From positions 1 through 64,000 of the forward strand of contig NZ_QJTJ01000004.1 of assembly GCF_003217295.1 (NCBI RefSeq): a stretch of 64,000 bases of DNA. Direction: 5' to 3'. Under the pieces are notes generated by a model, which did not search any database, was not told where the DNA came from, and saw only the letters and a list, made by a program, of their open reading frames with translations. The DNA comes from Ureibacillus chungkukjangi (GTDB lineage Bacteria; Bacillota; Bacilli; Bacillales_A; Planococcaceae). Position numbers and translations under genes: made by a program. Each line of letters begins with the position of its first letter. Position 1 is the first letter of the stretch. Shown here in pieces: positions 49,667-64,000 of the stretch.

Positions 49667-50104
49667 GTGAAAATTGCAATTTCTTCAGACCACGGTGGGA
49701 ATAACTTACGAAAAGAAATTATGTCACTATTAGATGAACTTAACATTAGCTATCAGGATTTTGGTCCGCAATCTAGTGATTCGGTTGATTATCCAGATTA
49801 TGCGAAACCAGTAGCTGATGGTGTAGCTAGTGGTGAATTCGAACGTGGAATTTTAGTTTGTGGAACTGGCATCGGTATGTCAATTGCTGCAAATAAGGTA
49901 AAAGGTATTCGTTGTGCACTTGTTCATGATGTGTTCAGTGCAAAAGCAACTCGTTGCCACAACGATTCTAATATTCTAGCTATGGGGGAACGTGTTATCG
50001 GACCTGGTTTAGCGCTTGAAATCGTAAAAGCTTGGTTAGGTACCGAGTTTGAAGGCGGTCGTCATTCTCGCCGAATCGAAAAAATTACTGAGCTTGAAGG
50101 GTAA
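49667..50104 (+). CDS. rpiB: Ribose 5-phosphate isomerase B
   Basis: A 145-residue RpiB/LacAB-family isomerase interconverting ribose 5-phosphate and ribulose 5-phosphate. ISSDHGGNNLRKE binds phosphate, and CGTGIGMSIAANK holds the active-site Cys/Gly loop. The GTG start has TAGGAGG upstream. It corresponds to B. subtilis ywlF. Confidence 0.94.
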   Translation: MKIAISSDHGGNNLRKEIMSLLDELNISYQDFGPQSSDSVDYPDYAKPVADGVASGEFERGILVCGTGIGMSIAANKVKGIRCALVHDVFSAKATRCHNDSNILAMGERVIGPGLALEIVKAWLGTEFEGGRHSRRIEKITELEG

Positions 50105-50114
50105 GTGACGAATC

Positions 50115-50663
50115 TTGACTTCATTACAGCAGATTCAATCACAATTGTCGCAGTTGCTAAGTGAGTTAGAACAACAAGTAAAGTTTCAGCCAAAGCAGCT
50201 TTATGTTATCGGCTGCTCGACATCTGAAATTGCAGGCTCTCGAATTGGAACTTCTGGTGCCATTGAGATAGCTGAAGTACTGTTTGATGAATTTTCGAAA
50301 TTTGCCCAAAAACACAGTCTATATTTAGTTTTCCAAGGCTGTGAGCACATAAACCGCGCTCTAACAATGGAGGCTGAGGCTGCTCAAATGTATTCATTGG
50401 AGCCTGTCACAGTAGTTCCTGTTAAACATGCAGGTGGTTCCATGTCTGCCTATGCGTATTCAAAATTTGAAAATCCGGTTGTTGTGGAGCATGTTCGTGC
50501 CCATGGTGGGATTGATATCGGACAAACGATTATTGGAATGCATTTAAAAGAAGTTGCGATTCCGTTGCGAACGTCGGTACGGCAAATTGGGGAAGCAATT
50601 GTTACAATAGCAACAACTCGTCCAAAATTAATCGGTGGCGAAAGAGCAGTCTATATTAGATAA
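50115..50663 (+). CDS. ywlG: UPF0340 family protein YwlG
   Basis: A 182-residue conserved protein of unknown function (UPF0340/TIGR01440). It contains VIGCSTSEIAGSRIGTSGA and GCEHINRALTMEAE. The start is TTG 50115, 10 bp after rpiB, with no nearby strong ribosome site. Synteny rpiB-ywlG-glyA supports it. The fold is probably alpha/beta; no catalytic claim is possible. Confidence 0.9.
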   Translation: MTSLQQIQSQLSQLLSELEQQVKFQPKQLYVIGCSTSEIAGSRIGTSGAIEIAEVLFDEFSKFAQKHSLYLVFQGCEHINRALTMEAEAAQMYSLEPVTVVPVKHAGGSMSAYAYSKFENPVVVEHVRAHGGIDIGQTIIGMHLKEVAIPLRTSVRQIGEAIVTIATTRPKLIGGERAVYIR

Positions 50664-50704
50664 AAGCATCAGAGAAGTTTATAAAGGTTAAATGAATTTG
50701 GGAT

Positions 50705-50728
50705 AAAAATCCGATAATAGGATTTTTC
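50705..50728 (+). terminator. Hairpin between ywlG and glyA
   Basis: AAAAATCC (50705-50712) pairs with GGATTTTT (50720-50727). It is either a ywlG terminator or a glyA leader element. Confidence 0.6.
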
Positions 50729-50768
50729 ATTAATAAAAAAATGAAAGAATTTTAGGGGGATTTAGACA

Positions 50769-52028
50769 ATGGCTTATGAAAAATTAGCAGCACAAGATAA
50801 AGCGGTATTAGATGGTATTTTAGCAGAGAAAAAACGTCAACAAGCGAACATCGAGTTAATCGCATCAGAAAATATTGTCTCTGAGGCAGTTATGGAAGCA
50901 CAAGGTTCAGTATTAACTAACAAATATGCTGAAGGTTACCCAGGTAAACGCTACTATGGTGGCTGTGAGCATGTAGACGTTGTGGAAGATATCGCACGTG
51001 ATCGAGTGAAACAAATCTTCGGTGCTGAATATGCAAACGTTCAACCGCACTCTGGTGCACAAGCTAATATGGCTGTATACTTCACAGTTCTTGAACCAGG
51101 CGATACTGTGCTTGGTATGAACCTTTCACATGGTGGGCATTTAACACATGGTTCTCCTGTAAACTTCTCTGGTATTCAATATAAATTTGTAGAATACGGT
51201 GTATCAAAAGAAACGCATGTTATTGACTATGAGGATGTACGTGCAAAAGCTTTAGAACATAAGCCAAAGTTAATCGTTGCTGGTGCTTCTGCATATCCAC
51301 GTGAAATCGACTTCAAAAAATTCCGTGAGATTGCTGATGAAGTAGGCGCTTATTTCATGGTAGATATGGCGCATATCGCTGGTCTAGTAGCTACTGGTGA
51401 ACACCAATCTCCAGTACCTTATGCAGATTTCGTTACTTCTACAACACATAAAACATTACGAGGCCCACGTGGCGGCTTAATCTTAACTTCTGAAGAATGG
51501 GGCAAAAAGATTGATAAGTCTGTGTTCCCAGGAATACAAGGTGGTCCATTAATGCACGTTATCGCTGCAAAAGCTGTAGCATTCGGTGAAGCATTACAGC
51601 CAGAATTCAAAGAATACGCTAAGCAAATTAAAGCAAACGCGAAAGCACTTGCTGAAACTTTAGTTGCTGAAGGCTTAGAATTAGTTTCTGGTGGAACTGA
51701 TAACCACTTACTTTTAGTAAACGTAAAATCAGTTGGTCTAACTGGTAAAGTTGCAGAAAAAGTACTTGATGAAGTAGGACTTACAACTAACAAAAACACA
51801 ATCCCGTACGATGAAGAAAAACCATTCGTAACTTCTGGTATCCGTCTTGGTACAGCGGCAGTAACAAGCCGTGGCTTCAAGGAAGAGGATTTAAAAGAGG
51901 TAGGCTTAATCATCGCCAAACTTCTTAAAAATCCAGAAGACGAAGCAGTTCAAAAAGAAGCAACAAATCGCGTAAAAGTCTTAACTGACAAATATCCAAT
52001 CTACGAAGAATTAGTTACAAATATGTAA
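50769..52028 (+). CDS. glyA: Serine hydroxymethyltransferase
   Basis: A 419-residue PLP enzyme that converts serine and tetrahydrofolate to glycine and methylene-tetrahydrofolate. The PLP Lys is in [34 protein letters not shown] and HSGAQAN are substrate and cofactor motifs. Length is close to that of the Bacillus enzymes. TAGGGGG lies upstream and a perfect terminator downstream. Confidence 0.97.
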   Translation: MAYEKLAAQDKAVLDGILAEKKRQQANIELIASENIVSEAVMEAQGSVLTNKYAEGYPGKRYYGGCEHVDVVEDIARDRVKQIFGAEYANVQPHSGAQANMAVYFTVLEPGDTVLGMNLSHGGHLTHGSPVNFSGIQYKFVEYGVSKETHVIDYEDVRAKALEHKPKLIVAGASAYPREIDFKKFREIADEVGAYFMVDMAHIAGLVATGEHQSPVPYADFVTSTTHKTLRGPRGGLILTSEEWGKKIDKSVFPGIQGGPLMHVIAAKAVAFGEALQPEFKEYAKQIKANAKALAETLVAEGLELVSGGTDNHLLLVNVKSVGLTGKVAEKVLDEVGLTTNKNTIPYDEEKPFVTSGIRLGTAAVTSRGFKEEDLKEVGLIIAKLLKNPEDEAVQKEATNRVKVLTDKYPIYEELVTNM

Positions 52029-52032
52029 TTTT

Positions 52033-52070
52033 AAAAGGCTAGCGAGAAGGATTTCCTCGCTAGCCTTTTC
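52033..52070 (+). terminator. glyA terminator
   Basis: AAAAGGCTAGCGAG and CTCGCTAGCCTTTT form a perfect 14-bp stem. Confidence 0.93.
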
Positions 52071-52092
52071 AATTGTGATTATATAGCCCGTA

Positions 52093-52160
52093 TTATGAGC
52101 ACAAAGCAGATTTTATGAGCGGAAAACGCCGCTTGTGTTCACATGGCAAAGTTTATGAGC
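52093..52160. repeat. TTATGAGC short repeat cluster
   Basis: TTATGAGC occurs at 52093, 52113 and 52153, that is, at 20- and 40-bp steps, usually followed by GGA(A/C)AA. It lies in the 371-bp glyA-upp gap. TATACT at 52317-52322 may be the upp -10 box, but the -35 is unclear. Confidence 0.65.
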
Positions 52161-52399
52161 GGACAACACATCTTAAAATCACATAACTCCTTTTAAGTAA
52201 CCAGAAAACTCCCTTTTAGACCCCATCACTCAATTGACATGCATCATATTTGCAAATGACATAGAATTTTCCATAAACCCATTCGACATATTGTTTTATG
52301 TTATGACTTTTTTTGATATACTAGCCTAGATAAAGGGAAACTACATTTAGTTGGGGGAAATCTCACTAAATGCCAGGTTACAAAAAGGAGCGAAATCAA

Positions 52400-53029
52400 T
52401 TGAGCAAAGTATATGTATTTGATCACCCATTAATCCAACATAAGTTAACTTATATTCGTGATAAAAACACGGGAACAAAGGAATTTCGTGAGCTTGTTGA
52501 CGAGGTAGCGACATTAATGGCATTTGAAATTACGCGTGATATGCCATTAGAGGAAATTGATGTTGAAACACCAGTAACAACGGCAAAAACAAAGGTTCTT
52601 TCTGGTAAAAAAATCGCGATCGTTCCAATCTTACGTGCGGGAATTGGTATGGTTGACGGAGTTTTAAAGCTAATCCCAGCTGCAAAAGTGGGGCATATCG
52701 GGTTATACCGCGATCCAGAAACTTTAAAGCCAGTTGAATATTACGCAAAGCTTCCAGCTGATGTGGAGGAACGTGATTTCATCATCGTGGATCCAATGCT
52801 TGCTACAGGCGGTTCGGCAGTAGAAGCGATTAATTCTTTAAAAACACGTGGTGCTAAAAACATTAAATTCATGTGCTTAATTGCAGCTCCAGAAGGTGTA
52901 CAAGCTATCCAGGAGACACATCCAGATGTGGATATCTATATCGCAGCGCTAGATGAAAAATTAAATGACCACGGCTATATCGTTCCAGGTCTTGGAGATG
53001 CGGGAGACCGTCTATTCGGAACTAAATAA
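52400..53029 (+). CDS. upp: Uracil phosphoribosyltransferase
   Basis: A 209-residue enzyme, equal in length to B. subtilis Upp, making UMP from uracil and PRPP. The PRPP loop is [15 protein letters not shown], and the uracil-binding end is [21 protein letters not shown] 52400 was chosen because AAAAAGGAG lies 9 bases upstream; an upstream in-frame ATG at 52370 would place that site inside the gene. Confidence 0.95.
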   Translation: MSKVYVFDHPLIQHKLTYIRDKNTGTKEFRELVDEVATLMAFEITRDMPLEEIDVETPVTTAKTKVLSGKKIAIVPILRAGIGMVDGVLKLIPAAKVGHIGLYRDPETLKPVEYYAKLPADVEERDFIIVDPMLATGGSAVEAINSLKTRGAKNIKFMCLIAAPEGVQAIQETHPDVDIYIAALDEKLNDHGYIVPGLGDAGDRLFGTK

Positions 53030-53035
53030 TTTTTT

Positions 53036-53118
53036 GGCGGATAAAGGGTACTCGCTGGCGGATATCATATTAGATTTGGCGGATAAATCGCTAAACTTGG
53101 CGGATAAACCGTTGCGGC
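53036..53118. repeat. 21-bp GGCGGATAAA tandem repeat (4 units)
   Basis: GGCGGATA occurs at 53036, 53057, 53078 and 53099, exactly 21 bp apart, starting 6 bp after the upp stop. The period is seven codons, so one open frame reads LADK-type heptads, but it has no ribosome site and overlaps upp. Confidence 0.85.
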
Positions 53119-53179
53119 CTCTTCAAACAAATTATTCTTTTAGCAAATCCTAAATACAATACAATTATTACATTAATAT

Positions 53180-53212
53180 ACGACCTCCTTCTCGATAGGG
53201 AGGTCGTTTAAA
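53180..53212 (+). terminator. upp terminator
   Basis: ACGACCTCC pairs with GGAGGTCGT and is followed by TTTAAAAAATTT. Confidence 0.8.
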
Positions 53213-53236
53213 AAATTTAAGGACGGTGCAAGTCAA

Positions 53237-54358
53237 TTGAGTAAAAAATGGAAGGTAATGACGATTTTTGGAACGAGACCTGAGGCCATTAAGATGGCGC
53301 CGCTTGTTTTGGAATTACAAAAGTATCCTGAACAGATTGAGTCGATTGTGACAGTAACTGCTCAACATCGTCAAATGCTGGACCAGGTACTAGAAACATT
53401 CGATATTACGCCTAATTATGATTTGAATATTATGAAGGATCGCCAAACGTTGATTGATGTGACAACGAATGCGCTTCATGGATTAGATCGTGTTATGAAG
53501 GAAGCTAAGCCGGATATTGTGTTAGTGCATGGAGATACAACGACTACTTTCGTTGGAAGCTTGGCTGCGTTTTATAACCAAATTGCAATTGGTCATGTGG
53601 AGGCTGGGTTACGTACGGGGAACAAATATTCACCATACCCAGAGGAAATGAATCGCCAGCTTACTGGTGTAATGGCAGATTTGCATTTTGCTCCTACTGA
53701 GGTGTCTAAAGAAAATCTATTAAAAGAAAATAAGCAAGAGCAGGATATCTTTGTGACAGGAAATACAGCAATTGATGCATTAAAAACAACTGTTGGTGAA
53801 AACTATAGCCATCCGGTTTTAGAAAAAATAGGAGATGACCGCATGATTCTTCTAACAGCACACCGCAGAGAGAATCTTGGCCAACCAATGCGCAACATGT
53901 TCAAGGCTATTAAAAGGCTATTATCTGAGCATGATGATGTGCAGGTTGTGTATCCTGTTCATTTAAATCCGGCTGTTCGAGAAGTAGCTGATGAGATTCT
54001 AGGAAATGATTCTCGTATTCATTTAATTGAACCTTTAGAGGTTTTTGACTTCCATAATTTTGCGGCTCGTTCCTTTATGATTTTAACGGATTCTGGTGGT
54101 GTACAAGAAGAAGCGCCTTCACTTGGAAAGCCTGTATTGGTTTTACGTGATACAACAGAGCGCCCAGAGGGTATTGCTGCTGGTACTTTAAAGCTAGCAG
54201 GTACTGAAGAAGAAACAATCTATAAGCTTGCAAAAGAGTTATTAGAGGATCGTGCGGCTTATGAGAAAATGGCACAGGCTTCAAATCCTTATGGTGATGG
54301 TCATGCTTCTAAACGGATTGTTGAAGCATTGATTAGTTTCTTTGAAAAAAGTAAATAA
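53237..54358 (+). CDS. mnaA: UDP-N-acetylglucosamine 2-epimerase
   Basis: A 373-residue non-hydrolysing epimerase producing UDP-ManNAc for wall teichoic acid linkage units or other wall glycopolymers. GTRPEAIKMAPL, VHGDTTTTF, GHVEAGLRTG, AHRRENLG and DSGGVQEEAP are the conserved motifs. TTG start with AAGGACGG about 10 bases upstream. It lies between upp and the ATP synthase operon, as I recall it does in Listeria. Confidence 0.95.
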   Translation: MSKKWKVMTIFGTRPEAIKMAPLVLELQKYPEQIESIVTVTAQHRQMLDQVLETFDITPNYDLNIMKDRQTLIDVTTNALHGLDRVMKEAKPDIVLVHGDTTTTFVGSLAAFYNQIAIGHVEAGLRTGNKYSPYPEEMNRQLTGVMADLHFAPTEVSKENLLKENKQEQDIFVTGNTAIDALKTTVGENYSHPVLEKIGDDRMILLTAHRRENLGQPMRNMFKAIKRLLSEHDDVQVVYPVHLNPAVREVADEILGNDSRIHLIEPLEVFDFHNFAARSFMILTDSGGVQEEAPSLGKPVLVLRDTTERPEGIAAGTLKLAGTEEETIYKLAKELLEDRAAYEKMAQASNPYGDGHASKRIVEALISFFEKSK

Positions 54359-54535
54359 TAAGGTCCATTAATGAATTCTTGTTAAAAAATCAATATTTCT
54401 GGTAAAAACTTGATAAATAGTCTATTTCTATTTAGTGAAAGGTGAGATTATTATCTTTTTATTTCTACTTCTAACACAAATTTGTCAAGAATTTGACAAT
54501 ATTTCAGTTGTTGTGAAGTTTTTCACCTGAACTAA

Positions 54536-54564
54536 TTGACATCATTTTACCCCTATTGTATGCT
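54536..54564 (+). promoter_or_regulatory. Likely atp operon promoter
   Basis: TTGACA (54536-54541), 17 bp, TATGCT (54559-54564). A leader of about 310 nt follows, with a terminator-like hairpin AAAATTCT/AGAATTTT plus T residues at 54732-54759. A second, weaker TTTACA/TATGAT pair lies at 54703-54729. Confidence 0.65.
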
Positions 54565-54882
54565 TACAAAGGGTAAGAATGATAAGGGTTTCAAGTCAAC
54601 ATTTGACCCCGAAACGCTTGTTATATCAAGTTTCTACTAGATTGACAGTTGAAACTTATCAATGTCAATTTGCAACGTTTTCAAAGCGCTGGAATTTATG
54701 TGTTTACAGCAAAGAAATCTAAGTATGATAGAAAATTCTTATTCAAACGAGAATTTTTTACTATTTTCTTTTCTTTTTTCGACATTTGTTGGATACGCTT
54801 GTAAAGCAAATGCACGCTGGATTCCTTAAGTAGAGAACGATTTGAACTTTTACTCGAAAAAGATTTGGGAGATAAATTGCCA

Positions 54883-55254
54883 ATGCTAGATTTGCATCAC
54901 ATTTTCGCTATGCAGAAGAAAGCGTTATTTTTTTTGCTCGCTCTTTGTGCATTAGGATGGGGATTTACCTCGTACCCTACAGTTTTTGCTGGTATTGCCG
55001 TCGGTGCTTGCTTTGGTACATATAACTTTTGGATTCTTGGTCGACGAATGGACAAGTTTGATCGTTCCATAAGTGAAGGGAAGAAAACAGTATCACTCGG
55101 TTCAGCTTTACGCTTTGGATCAGGTATTGCAGCAGTCGCTATCGCAATTACGTTGCCACAATATTTTCATCTAATTAGCACAGTGATAGGGCTAATGATG
55201 CCATACGTTTTCCTATTTATAGGAGTAATCGTATCGTCGGTAAGAAACAAATAA
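54883..55254 (+). CDS. atpI: ATP synthase protein I
   Basis: A 123-residue membrane protein with about four hydrophobic segments (KALFFLLALCALGWGF, TVFAGIAVGACFGTYNFWILG and two more), the usual AtpI arrangement. It heads the operon and is thought to assist c-ring assembly. ATG 54883 has GGGAGA 10 bases upstream; TTG codons further up overlap that site. Confidence 0.88.
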   Translation: MLDLHHIFAMQKKALFFLLALCALGWGFTSYPTVFAGIAVGACFGTYNFWILGRRMDKFDRSISEGKKTVSLGSALRFGSGIAAVAIAITLPQYFHLISTVIGLMMPYVFLFIGVIVSSVRNK

Positions 55255-55998
<744 letters not shown>

Positions 55999-56045
55999 TA
56001 TAAAGCTTTTAGTGTAAAACATTAGACGCTTAAAACAAAAAATAA

Positions 56046-56285
<240 letters not shown>

Positions 56286-56489
56286 TCATTGGTTCAAAAC
56301 ACATGTGGCGAAGATGATTCCACAAGAAGAAACTTCGCCATTCCTTTTGTTTAAAATGTAAGTCTTTTTTAAATTGAATGTAAAGAAGTACAAAACATAG
56401 ATTTTATGAAATGTTTCGAACGGTCTAGATAGACGAACTTATACGGAACTATATAATTTTTGATAGCTCTTGAAGGGAGTGAAACAATC

Positions 56490-57011
56490 GTGAATTTGGA
56501 TTACCTAGTACTAGGTGCTGGCGGTCATGCCTTTAATGGTGGTGACGTTTTAGCTACACTTATTATCTTCCTAGTTTTAATGTTACTTCTAAAAAAATTC
56601 GCTTGGGGTCCATTAATGGGCATTATGCAACAACGTGAAGAGTTAGTAGCAGGAGAAATCGAAGCAGCTGAAAACGCTCGCATCGAATCTGCTAAATCTT
56701 TAGAAGAGCAAAAAGCTCTTTTAAAAGAAGCTCGCACGGAAGCACAAGCAATTATTGAAAGTGCTAAAAAACAAGGCGAAGTTCAACGTGATGAAATCAT
56801 CACTGCGGCTCGTACTGAAGCTAATCGCTTAAAAGACTCAGCTGTTCGTGAAATCGAAACTGAGAAAGAAAAAGCAATCGCTGCGGTTCGTGATGAAGTC
56901 GTTTCATTATCAGTTCTTGCTGCATCTAAAGTTCTTGGGAAAGAAATTTCTGAAGAGGACAATAGCGCATTAATTAAAGAAACGATTGCGAAGGCAGGCG
57001 AGGCGAAATGA
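56490..57011 (+). CDS. atpF: ATP synthase F0 subunit b
   Basis: A 173-residue stator subunit: one N-terminal membrane helix (about residues 20-40, [22 protein letters not shown]) and a long charged coiled coil. GTG 56490 has AAGGGAG about 10 bases upstream; an open TTG at 56460 precedes that site. The end overlaps atpH (ATGA). A 175-bp gap separates it from atpE. Confidence 0.95.
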   Translation: MNLDYLVLGAGGHAFNGGDVLATLIIFLVLMLLLKKFAWGPLMGIMQQREELVAGEIEAAENARIESAKSLEEQKALLKEARTEAQAIIESAKKQGEVQRDEIITAARTEANRLKDSAVREIETEKEKAIAAVRDEVVSLSVLAASKVLGKEISEEDNSALIKETIAKAGEAK

Positions 57012-57541
57012 GTTCGACAATAGCTAATCGTTATGCACAAGCTTTGTTTCAGCTTGCTTTAGAAAAACAAGCTGTTGCAGAAGTAAATGTAGATTTAGAA
57101 GAATTAGTGAAAGTAATTGAAACAACTCCTGAGTTAGTTTCACTACTTGCTACACCAAAATTCTCAATCGAACGTAAAAAACAAATTGTATCTGAAGTTT
57201 TTGCTACAGCAAATCCAATGGTAGTAAATACGCTTGAGCTTCTTATTGATAAAAAGCGTGTTAACGAAATCGGAAACTTAGCAAAAAGCTTTAAAACGCT
57301 TGCAGCAGAAGCACAAGGTTCTGCTGAAGCAACAGTTTACTCTACTCGCGCACTTACTGATTCAGAAAAAGATGAGATTTCTTCTTCTTTCGGTAAATTA
57401 GTTGGTAAAGAAAAACTTACTATTACAAACATAATCGAACCATCAATTCTTGGTGGCGTTCGTGTTCAAATCGGTAACTACATTTTTGATAACACAGTAG
57501 CTAGTAAGCTAGATAATCTTAAACGTACGTTAGTTGGTTAA
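57008..57541 (+). CDS. atpH: ATP synthase F1 subunit delta
   Basis: A 177-residue stator connector (OSCP) that links subunit b with the alpha3beta3 head. It starts [13 protein letters not shown] and ends with the conserved [25 protein letters not shown] region. ATGA overlap with atpF. Confidence 0.96.
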   Translation: MSSTIANRYAQALFQLALEKQAVAEVNVDLEELVKVIETTPELVSLLATPKFSIERKKQIVSEVFATANPMVVNTLELLIDKKRVNEIGNLAKSFKTLAAEAQGSAEATVYSTRALTDSEKDEISSSFGKLVGKEKLTITNIIEPSILGGVRVQIGNYIFDNTVASKLDNLKRTLVG

Positions 57542-57557
57542 TTATAAAGAAATGTGA

Positions 57558-59078
<1,521 letters not shown>

Positions 59079-59110
59079 GTTTAAACAAGTTCAATGTGTT
59101 TTGTGATTAA

Positions 59111-59998
<888 letters not shown>

Positions 59999-60062
59999 GC
60001 TGCACTTTCCAGCGTGCGTTTATAAAAGGAAGAAAAGCGGGAAATTCAATTGCCCTACATAG

Positions 60063-61529
<1,467 letters not shown>

Positions 61530-61553
61530 TCTGCGGACGAAAGGAGCAAAAAT

Positions 61554-61961
61554 ATGAAGACAGTTAAAGTCAATATTGTCACTCCCGACGGCCCAGTATA
61601 CGATTCAGAAGTCGCAATGGTTATCGCTAAAACAGTTTCAGGTGAAATTGGGGTTCTTCCAGGTCATATTCCTACAGTAGCTCCACTTGCTATCGGTACT
61701 GTAACACTTAAAAAAGAAGACGGTTCACAAGAACTTGTAGCCGTTAGTGGTGGTTTCATAGAAGTGCGTCCTGACCAAATTTCAATATTAGCTCCTTCTG
61801 CAGAGCTAGCAGCTAATATTGATGTTAACCGTGCTAAAGAATCACTTGCACGTGCAGAACAACGTCTTCAAAAGAAACAGGATGACATCGATTTCAAACG
61901 CGCTGAGCTAGCTTTACAACGTGCGATTAATCGTATCAGCGTTCATGAGGGTAATAACTAA
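61554..61961 (+). CDS. atpC: ATP synthase F1 subunit epsilon
   Basis: A 135-residue rotor subunit with an N-terminal beta sandwich ([31 protein letters not shown]) and two C-terminal inhibitory helices rich in Ala, Arg and Gln. AAAGGAGC precedes the ATG; last gene of the operon. Confidence 0.97.
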   Translation: MKTVKVNIVTPDGPVYDSEVAMVIAKTVSGEIGVLPGHIPTVAPLAIGTVTLKKEDGSQELVAVSGGFIEVRPDQISILAPSAELAANIDVNRAKESLARAEQRLQKKQDDIDFKRAELALQRAINRISVHEGNN

Positions 61962-61971
61962 TTCAACTAAT

Positions 61972-62003
61972 AAAAGCGGACGGGCAACTGTCCGCTTTTT
62001 TAC
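61972..62003 (+). terminator. atp operon terminator
   Basis: AAAAGCGGAC pairs with GTCCGCTTTT and T residues follow. A second terminator-like stem AACTCA/TGAGTT lies at 62025-62056, just before ywzB. Confidence 0.92.
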
Positions 62004-62080
62004 TGAATAAGAATATAAACATCAACTCAGCCTTTTTTGGTGAGTTGTGTTTTTTAATTATGTTTAAAGGAGGATATTAA

Positions 62081-62323
62081 ATGGAGGTTTATCAAACTTT
62101 AGGTTTCCAAGCCATCATAGGATTAGTTTCCCATATCTTTTTTATTGCCATCACTTTCTATGCGCTTCAAGCATTCAGAGCGGAGCAGTTGTTTAAGAAA
62201 GGAAAGGTTTTTCAAATTCAGTTAATTTACATATTATTAAGTATTGCTATTGGTTCTTCAGTATCCAATTTCCTAATTGATTTTTCGAATTGGTCCAGAC
62301 AATTACCATATATTTTCTCTTAA
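62081..62323 (+). CDS. ywzB: DUF1146 membrane protein YwzB
   Basis: An 80-residue membrane protein with two hydrophobic segments (about residues 8-30 and 46-66). Family DUF1146 (YwzB) is conserved at this exact spot after atpC in Bacillales. Function unknown. TAAAGGAGG precedes the ATG. Confidence 0.88.
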   Translation: MEVYQTLGFQAIIGLVSHIFFIAITFYALQAFRAEQLFKKGKVFQIQLIYILLSIAIGSSVSNFLIDFSNWSRQLPYIFS

Positions 62324-63023
62324 TACTAGTGAAATGGCAATATTACTAAAATGGGGCAATTTATATATCCTGTAAGGACAAATGACATTTCGTTTTTCGT
62401 TACATAATATATATAAGAGTTCTATTACCTGCTACATACTTAGTTTCAAGGGATTTTTAAACGGATACGAAAATTCGAGCGTTTTCTACCGGTAGCTTTG
62501 CAATTTTTTGTCTAATAATTCAAATCTTGGCGAAAAGCTAAGTATTATAATATTTCCTCGGCAATATTGTTGTAAATTGTTTTGTTACCTTCATTTTGGG
62601 TATATATCCAATAATTCACTGTTAATTTTTTACACAATAATTGGATGTATAAAATTCACAAATATGTTTAATCGAGCGTAATATAAACTGTAGAAAATTA
62701 TTGATATTTCCTGTAAAATAGTGATTTGGATGCTTGTTATACTCTTTAATTAGCAGTACTATATTGATAGTTTTTGTGATTAATAACTTCATTCAGTATT
62801 ACTCTAATGGCAAAATAAGTATTTCAAATAGTAAAGATTTAATTTAGAAAATTAAAATTAACTTGAATGAGGTTAAAGTCTGTGGCGGATCATGAAAATT
62901 TTTAGCGGAAATTATCGAGGGAACTAAGATAAATTCCGAATAAATTTACGCCAAGGCGATTTGATTTATAACCATTCATCAAGGTTCGACAGTTATGGAC
63001 AATTGAATTCGGAGGGACGAATT
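62324..63023. other. 700-bp AT-rich gap before murAA
   Basis: No gene with a ribosome site is visible on either strand. ATCCAATAATT (about 62606) and AATAATTGGAT (about 62635) form an imperfect inverted repeat. GTGGCGGATCATGA and TTAGCGGAAA words resemble the short repeats elsewhere in the window. No well-spaced sigma-A promoter was found. Confidence 0.5.
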
Positions 63024-64000
63024 GTGGAGAAAATTATTGTTACGGGAGGCCAAAAGTTACGAGGTATCGTAAAAGTTGAAGGAGCCAAAAACGCCGTATT
63101 ACCTATCCTAGCAGCTTCATTATTAGCTTCTAAAAGAATGAATATCATTAAAGACGTTCCCGATTTAGCGGACGTTAATACAATAAATGAAGTTTTAAAA
63201 AGCCTTAATGCGGAAGTAGCATACAACGTAGAAAAAAACGAAATTCACATAAATGCTGAAAAACAATTATCGAGCGAAGCACAATTTGAATATGTAAGTA
63301 AAATGCGCGCTTCTATTCTAGTGATGGGATCTTTATTAGCGCGTAACGGCTATGCTCGTGTTGCGTTACCTGGTGGCTGTGCGATTGGATCACGTCCAAT
63401 TGAATTGCATTTAAAAGGCTTTGAAGCAATGGGTGCCAAAATTTCTTTCGGTCATGGATATGTAGAAGCAAAAACTGTAGATGGTCTAAAGGGTGCTGAG
63501 ATCTACTTAGACTTCCCAAGCGTAGGCGCTACAGAAAATATTATGACAGCAGCAGCGTTAGCAAAAGGAACTACAATTATCGAGAACGCTGCAAAAGAGC
63601 CTGAAATTGTTGACCTTGCTAACTTTATTAATGGAATGGGTGGCCGTGTAATCGGTGCAGGAACAGATACAATCCGTGTTGAAGGTGTAGCAGATTTACA
63701 TGGTACAACTCATCACATTATTCCAGATCGCATTGAAGCAGGTACTTTCATGGTTGCAGCAGCTATCACTCGTGGTGATGTCTTCATTGAAAATGCAGTA
63801 CCAGAGCATATGTCTGCTTTAATCGCCAAGCTACGTGAAATGGGTGTAGAAGTACTTGAAGAAGGCGAAGGGCTAAGAGTGCGCGCAAATCAACCATTAA
63901 AAGCGGTTGATTTAAAAACAATGCCTCATCCTGGATTCCCAACTGATATGCAAGCACAAATGATGGCGCTTCTTCTAACTGCTGAAGGAACAAGTATCAT
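63024..64000 (+). CDS. murAA: UDP-N-acetylglucosamine 1-carboxyvinyltransferase MurAA (partial, 3' end outside window)
   Basis: 325 residues of an expected 430 or so. The enzyme starts at GTG 63024, with GGAGGG 7 bases upstream, and is open to the window end. The catalytic Cys119 is in [31 protein letters not shown] and [15 protein letters not shown] are typical. Its location after atpC-ywzB identifies the main MurAA paralogue; the second is at 37376-38656. Confidence 0.95.
   Translation, partial: MEKIIVTGGQKLRGIVKVEGAKNAVLPILAASLLASKRMNIIKDVPDLADVNTINEVLKSLNAEVAYNVEKNEIHINAEKQLSSEAQFEYVSKMRASILVMGSLLARNGYARVALPGGCAIGSRPIELHLKGFEAMGAKISFGHGYVEAKTVDGLKGAEIYLDFPSVGATENIMTAAALAKGTTIIENAAKEPEIVDLANFINGMGGRVIGAGTDTIRVEGVADLHGTTHHIIPDRIEAGTFMVAAAITRGDVFIENAVPEHMSALIAKLREMGVEVLEEGEGLRVRANQPLKAVDLKTMPHPGFPTDMQAQMMALLLTAEGTSI

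Noticed and set aside
52965-53153. 62-codon frame with LADK heptads after upp
   Set aside because: It overlaps upp in another frame and lacks a ribosome site; the heptads mirror the 21-bp DNA repeat.
54600-54700. Catabolite-responsive (cre) elements before the atp operon
   Set aside because: TTGCAACGTTTTCA and CAAAGCGCTGGAA only partly match the cre consensus, with mismatches at key positions.

Overview
This window is a chromosomal stretch of a low-GC, endospore-forming Gram-positive bacterium of the order Bacillales. The gene order tracks the Bacillus subtilis ywhB/ywhD/pbpG/speB/ywiB/argS ... rpoE/pyrG/ywjG/spo0F/fbaA/tal/murAB/glpX/rho/rpmE/tdk/prfA/prmC/spoIIR/ywlC/ywlE/rpiB/ywlG/glyA/upp/atp operon/ywzB/murAA backbone. 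spo0F and spoIIR show that it sporulates. The inserted fatty-acid and icmF block, upp-mnaA-atpI synteny and abundant short intergenic repeats point, by inference, to the Planococcaceae/Caryophanaceae side (Lysinibacillus or Solibacillus-like). No rRNA, tRNA, phage, insertion sequence or CRISPR array was seen.

Layout. 1-8714: HD hydrolase, tautomerase, YwhD, class A PBP (minus strand), agmatinase without the usual neighbouring speE, YwiB and ArgS. 8715-9420: an eleven-copy 52-bp tandem array. 9469-30097: an accessory metabolic island. It holds a MerR-controlled acyl-CoA ligase/dehydrogenase operon, a second acyl-CoA dehydrogenase-like gene, a cobalamin riboswitch controlling btuC, btuD-cbiZ and an adenosyltransferase, a FadF-type Fe-S oxidoreductase, thiolase, 3-hydroxyacyl-CoA dehydrogenase, two acyl-CoA dehydrogenases, a TetR regulator and fused isobutyryl-CoA mutase (icmF). 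These fit together: beta-oxidation and branched-chain acyl-CoA enzymes, an electron outlet, and import, salvage and adenosylation of the B12 cofactor that IcmF needs. A matching 18-bp motif before ywjF and before the thiolase (opposite orientation) looks like the operator of a FadR-type TetR regulator.

30363-46736: RNA polymerase delta subunit, CTP synthase behind a textbook-like CTP-sensing attenuator, Spo0F with a sigma-H-like promoter, central carbon enzymes (FbaA, Tal, GlpX), MurAB, Rho, L31, thymidine kinase of a non-Bacillus-subtilis subtype, release factor RF1 and its methylase, SpoIIR, and TsaC/Sua5. 47022-53029: MntP-like protein, arginine phosphatase YwlE, an inserted chemoreceptor, RpiB, YwlG, GlyA and Upp. 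53237-64000: MnaA, the complete atpIBEFHAGDC operon, YwzB and the 5' part of murAA, which runs off the window.

The most unusual material is noncoding: two tandem arrays of different sequence that share exactly the same 52-bp period, 45-bp-period arrays each ending in a perfect 35-37 bp palindrome, a three-copy hairpin module between spo0F and fbaA, an unassigned structured element at about 2760-2934, and a 22-codon leader ORF coupled by GTGA overlap to btuC exactly where btuF would be expected.
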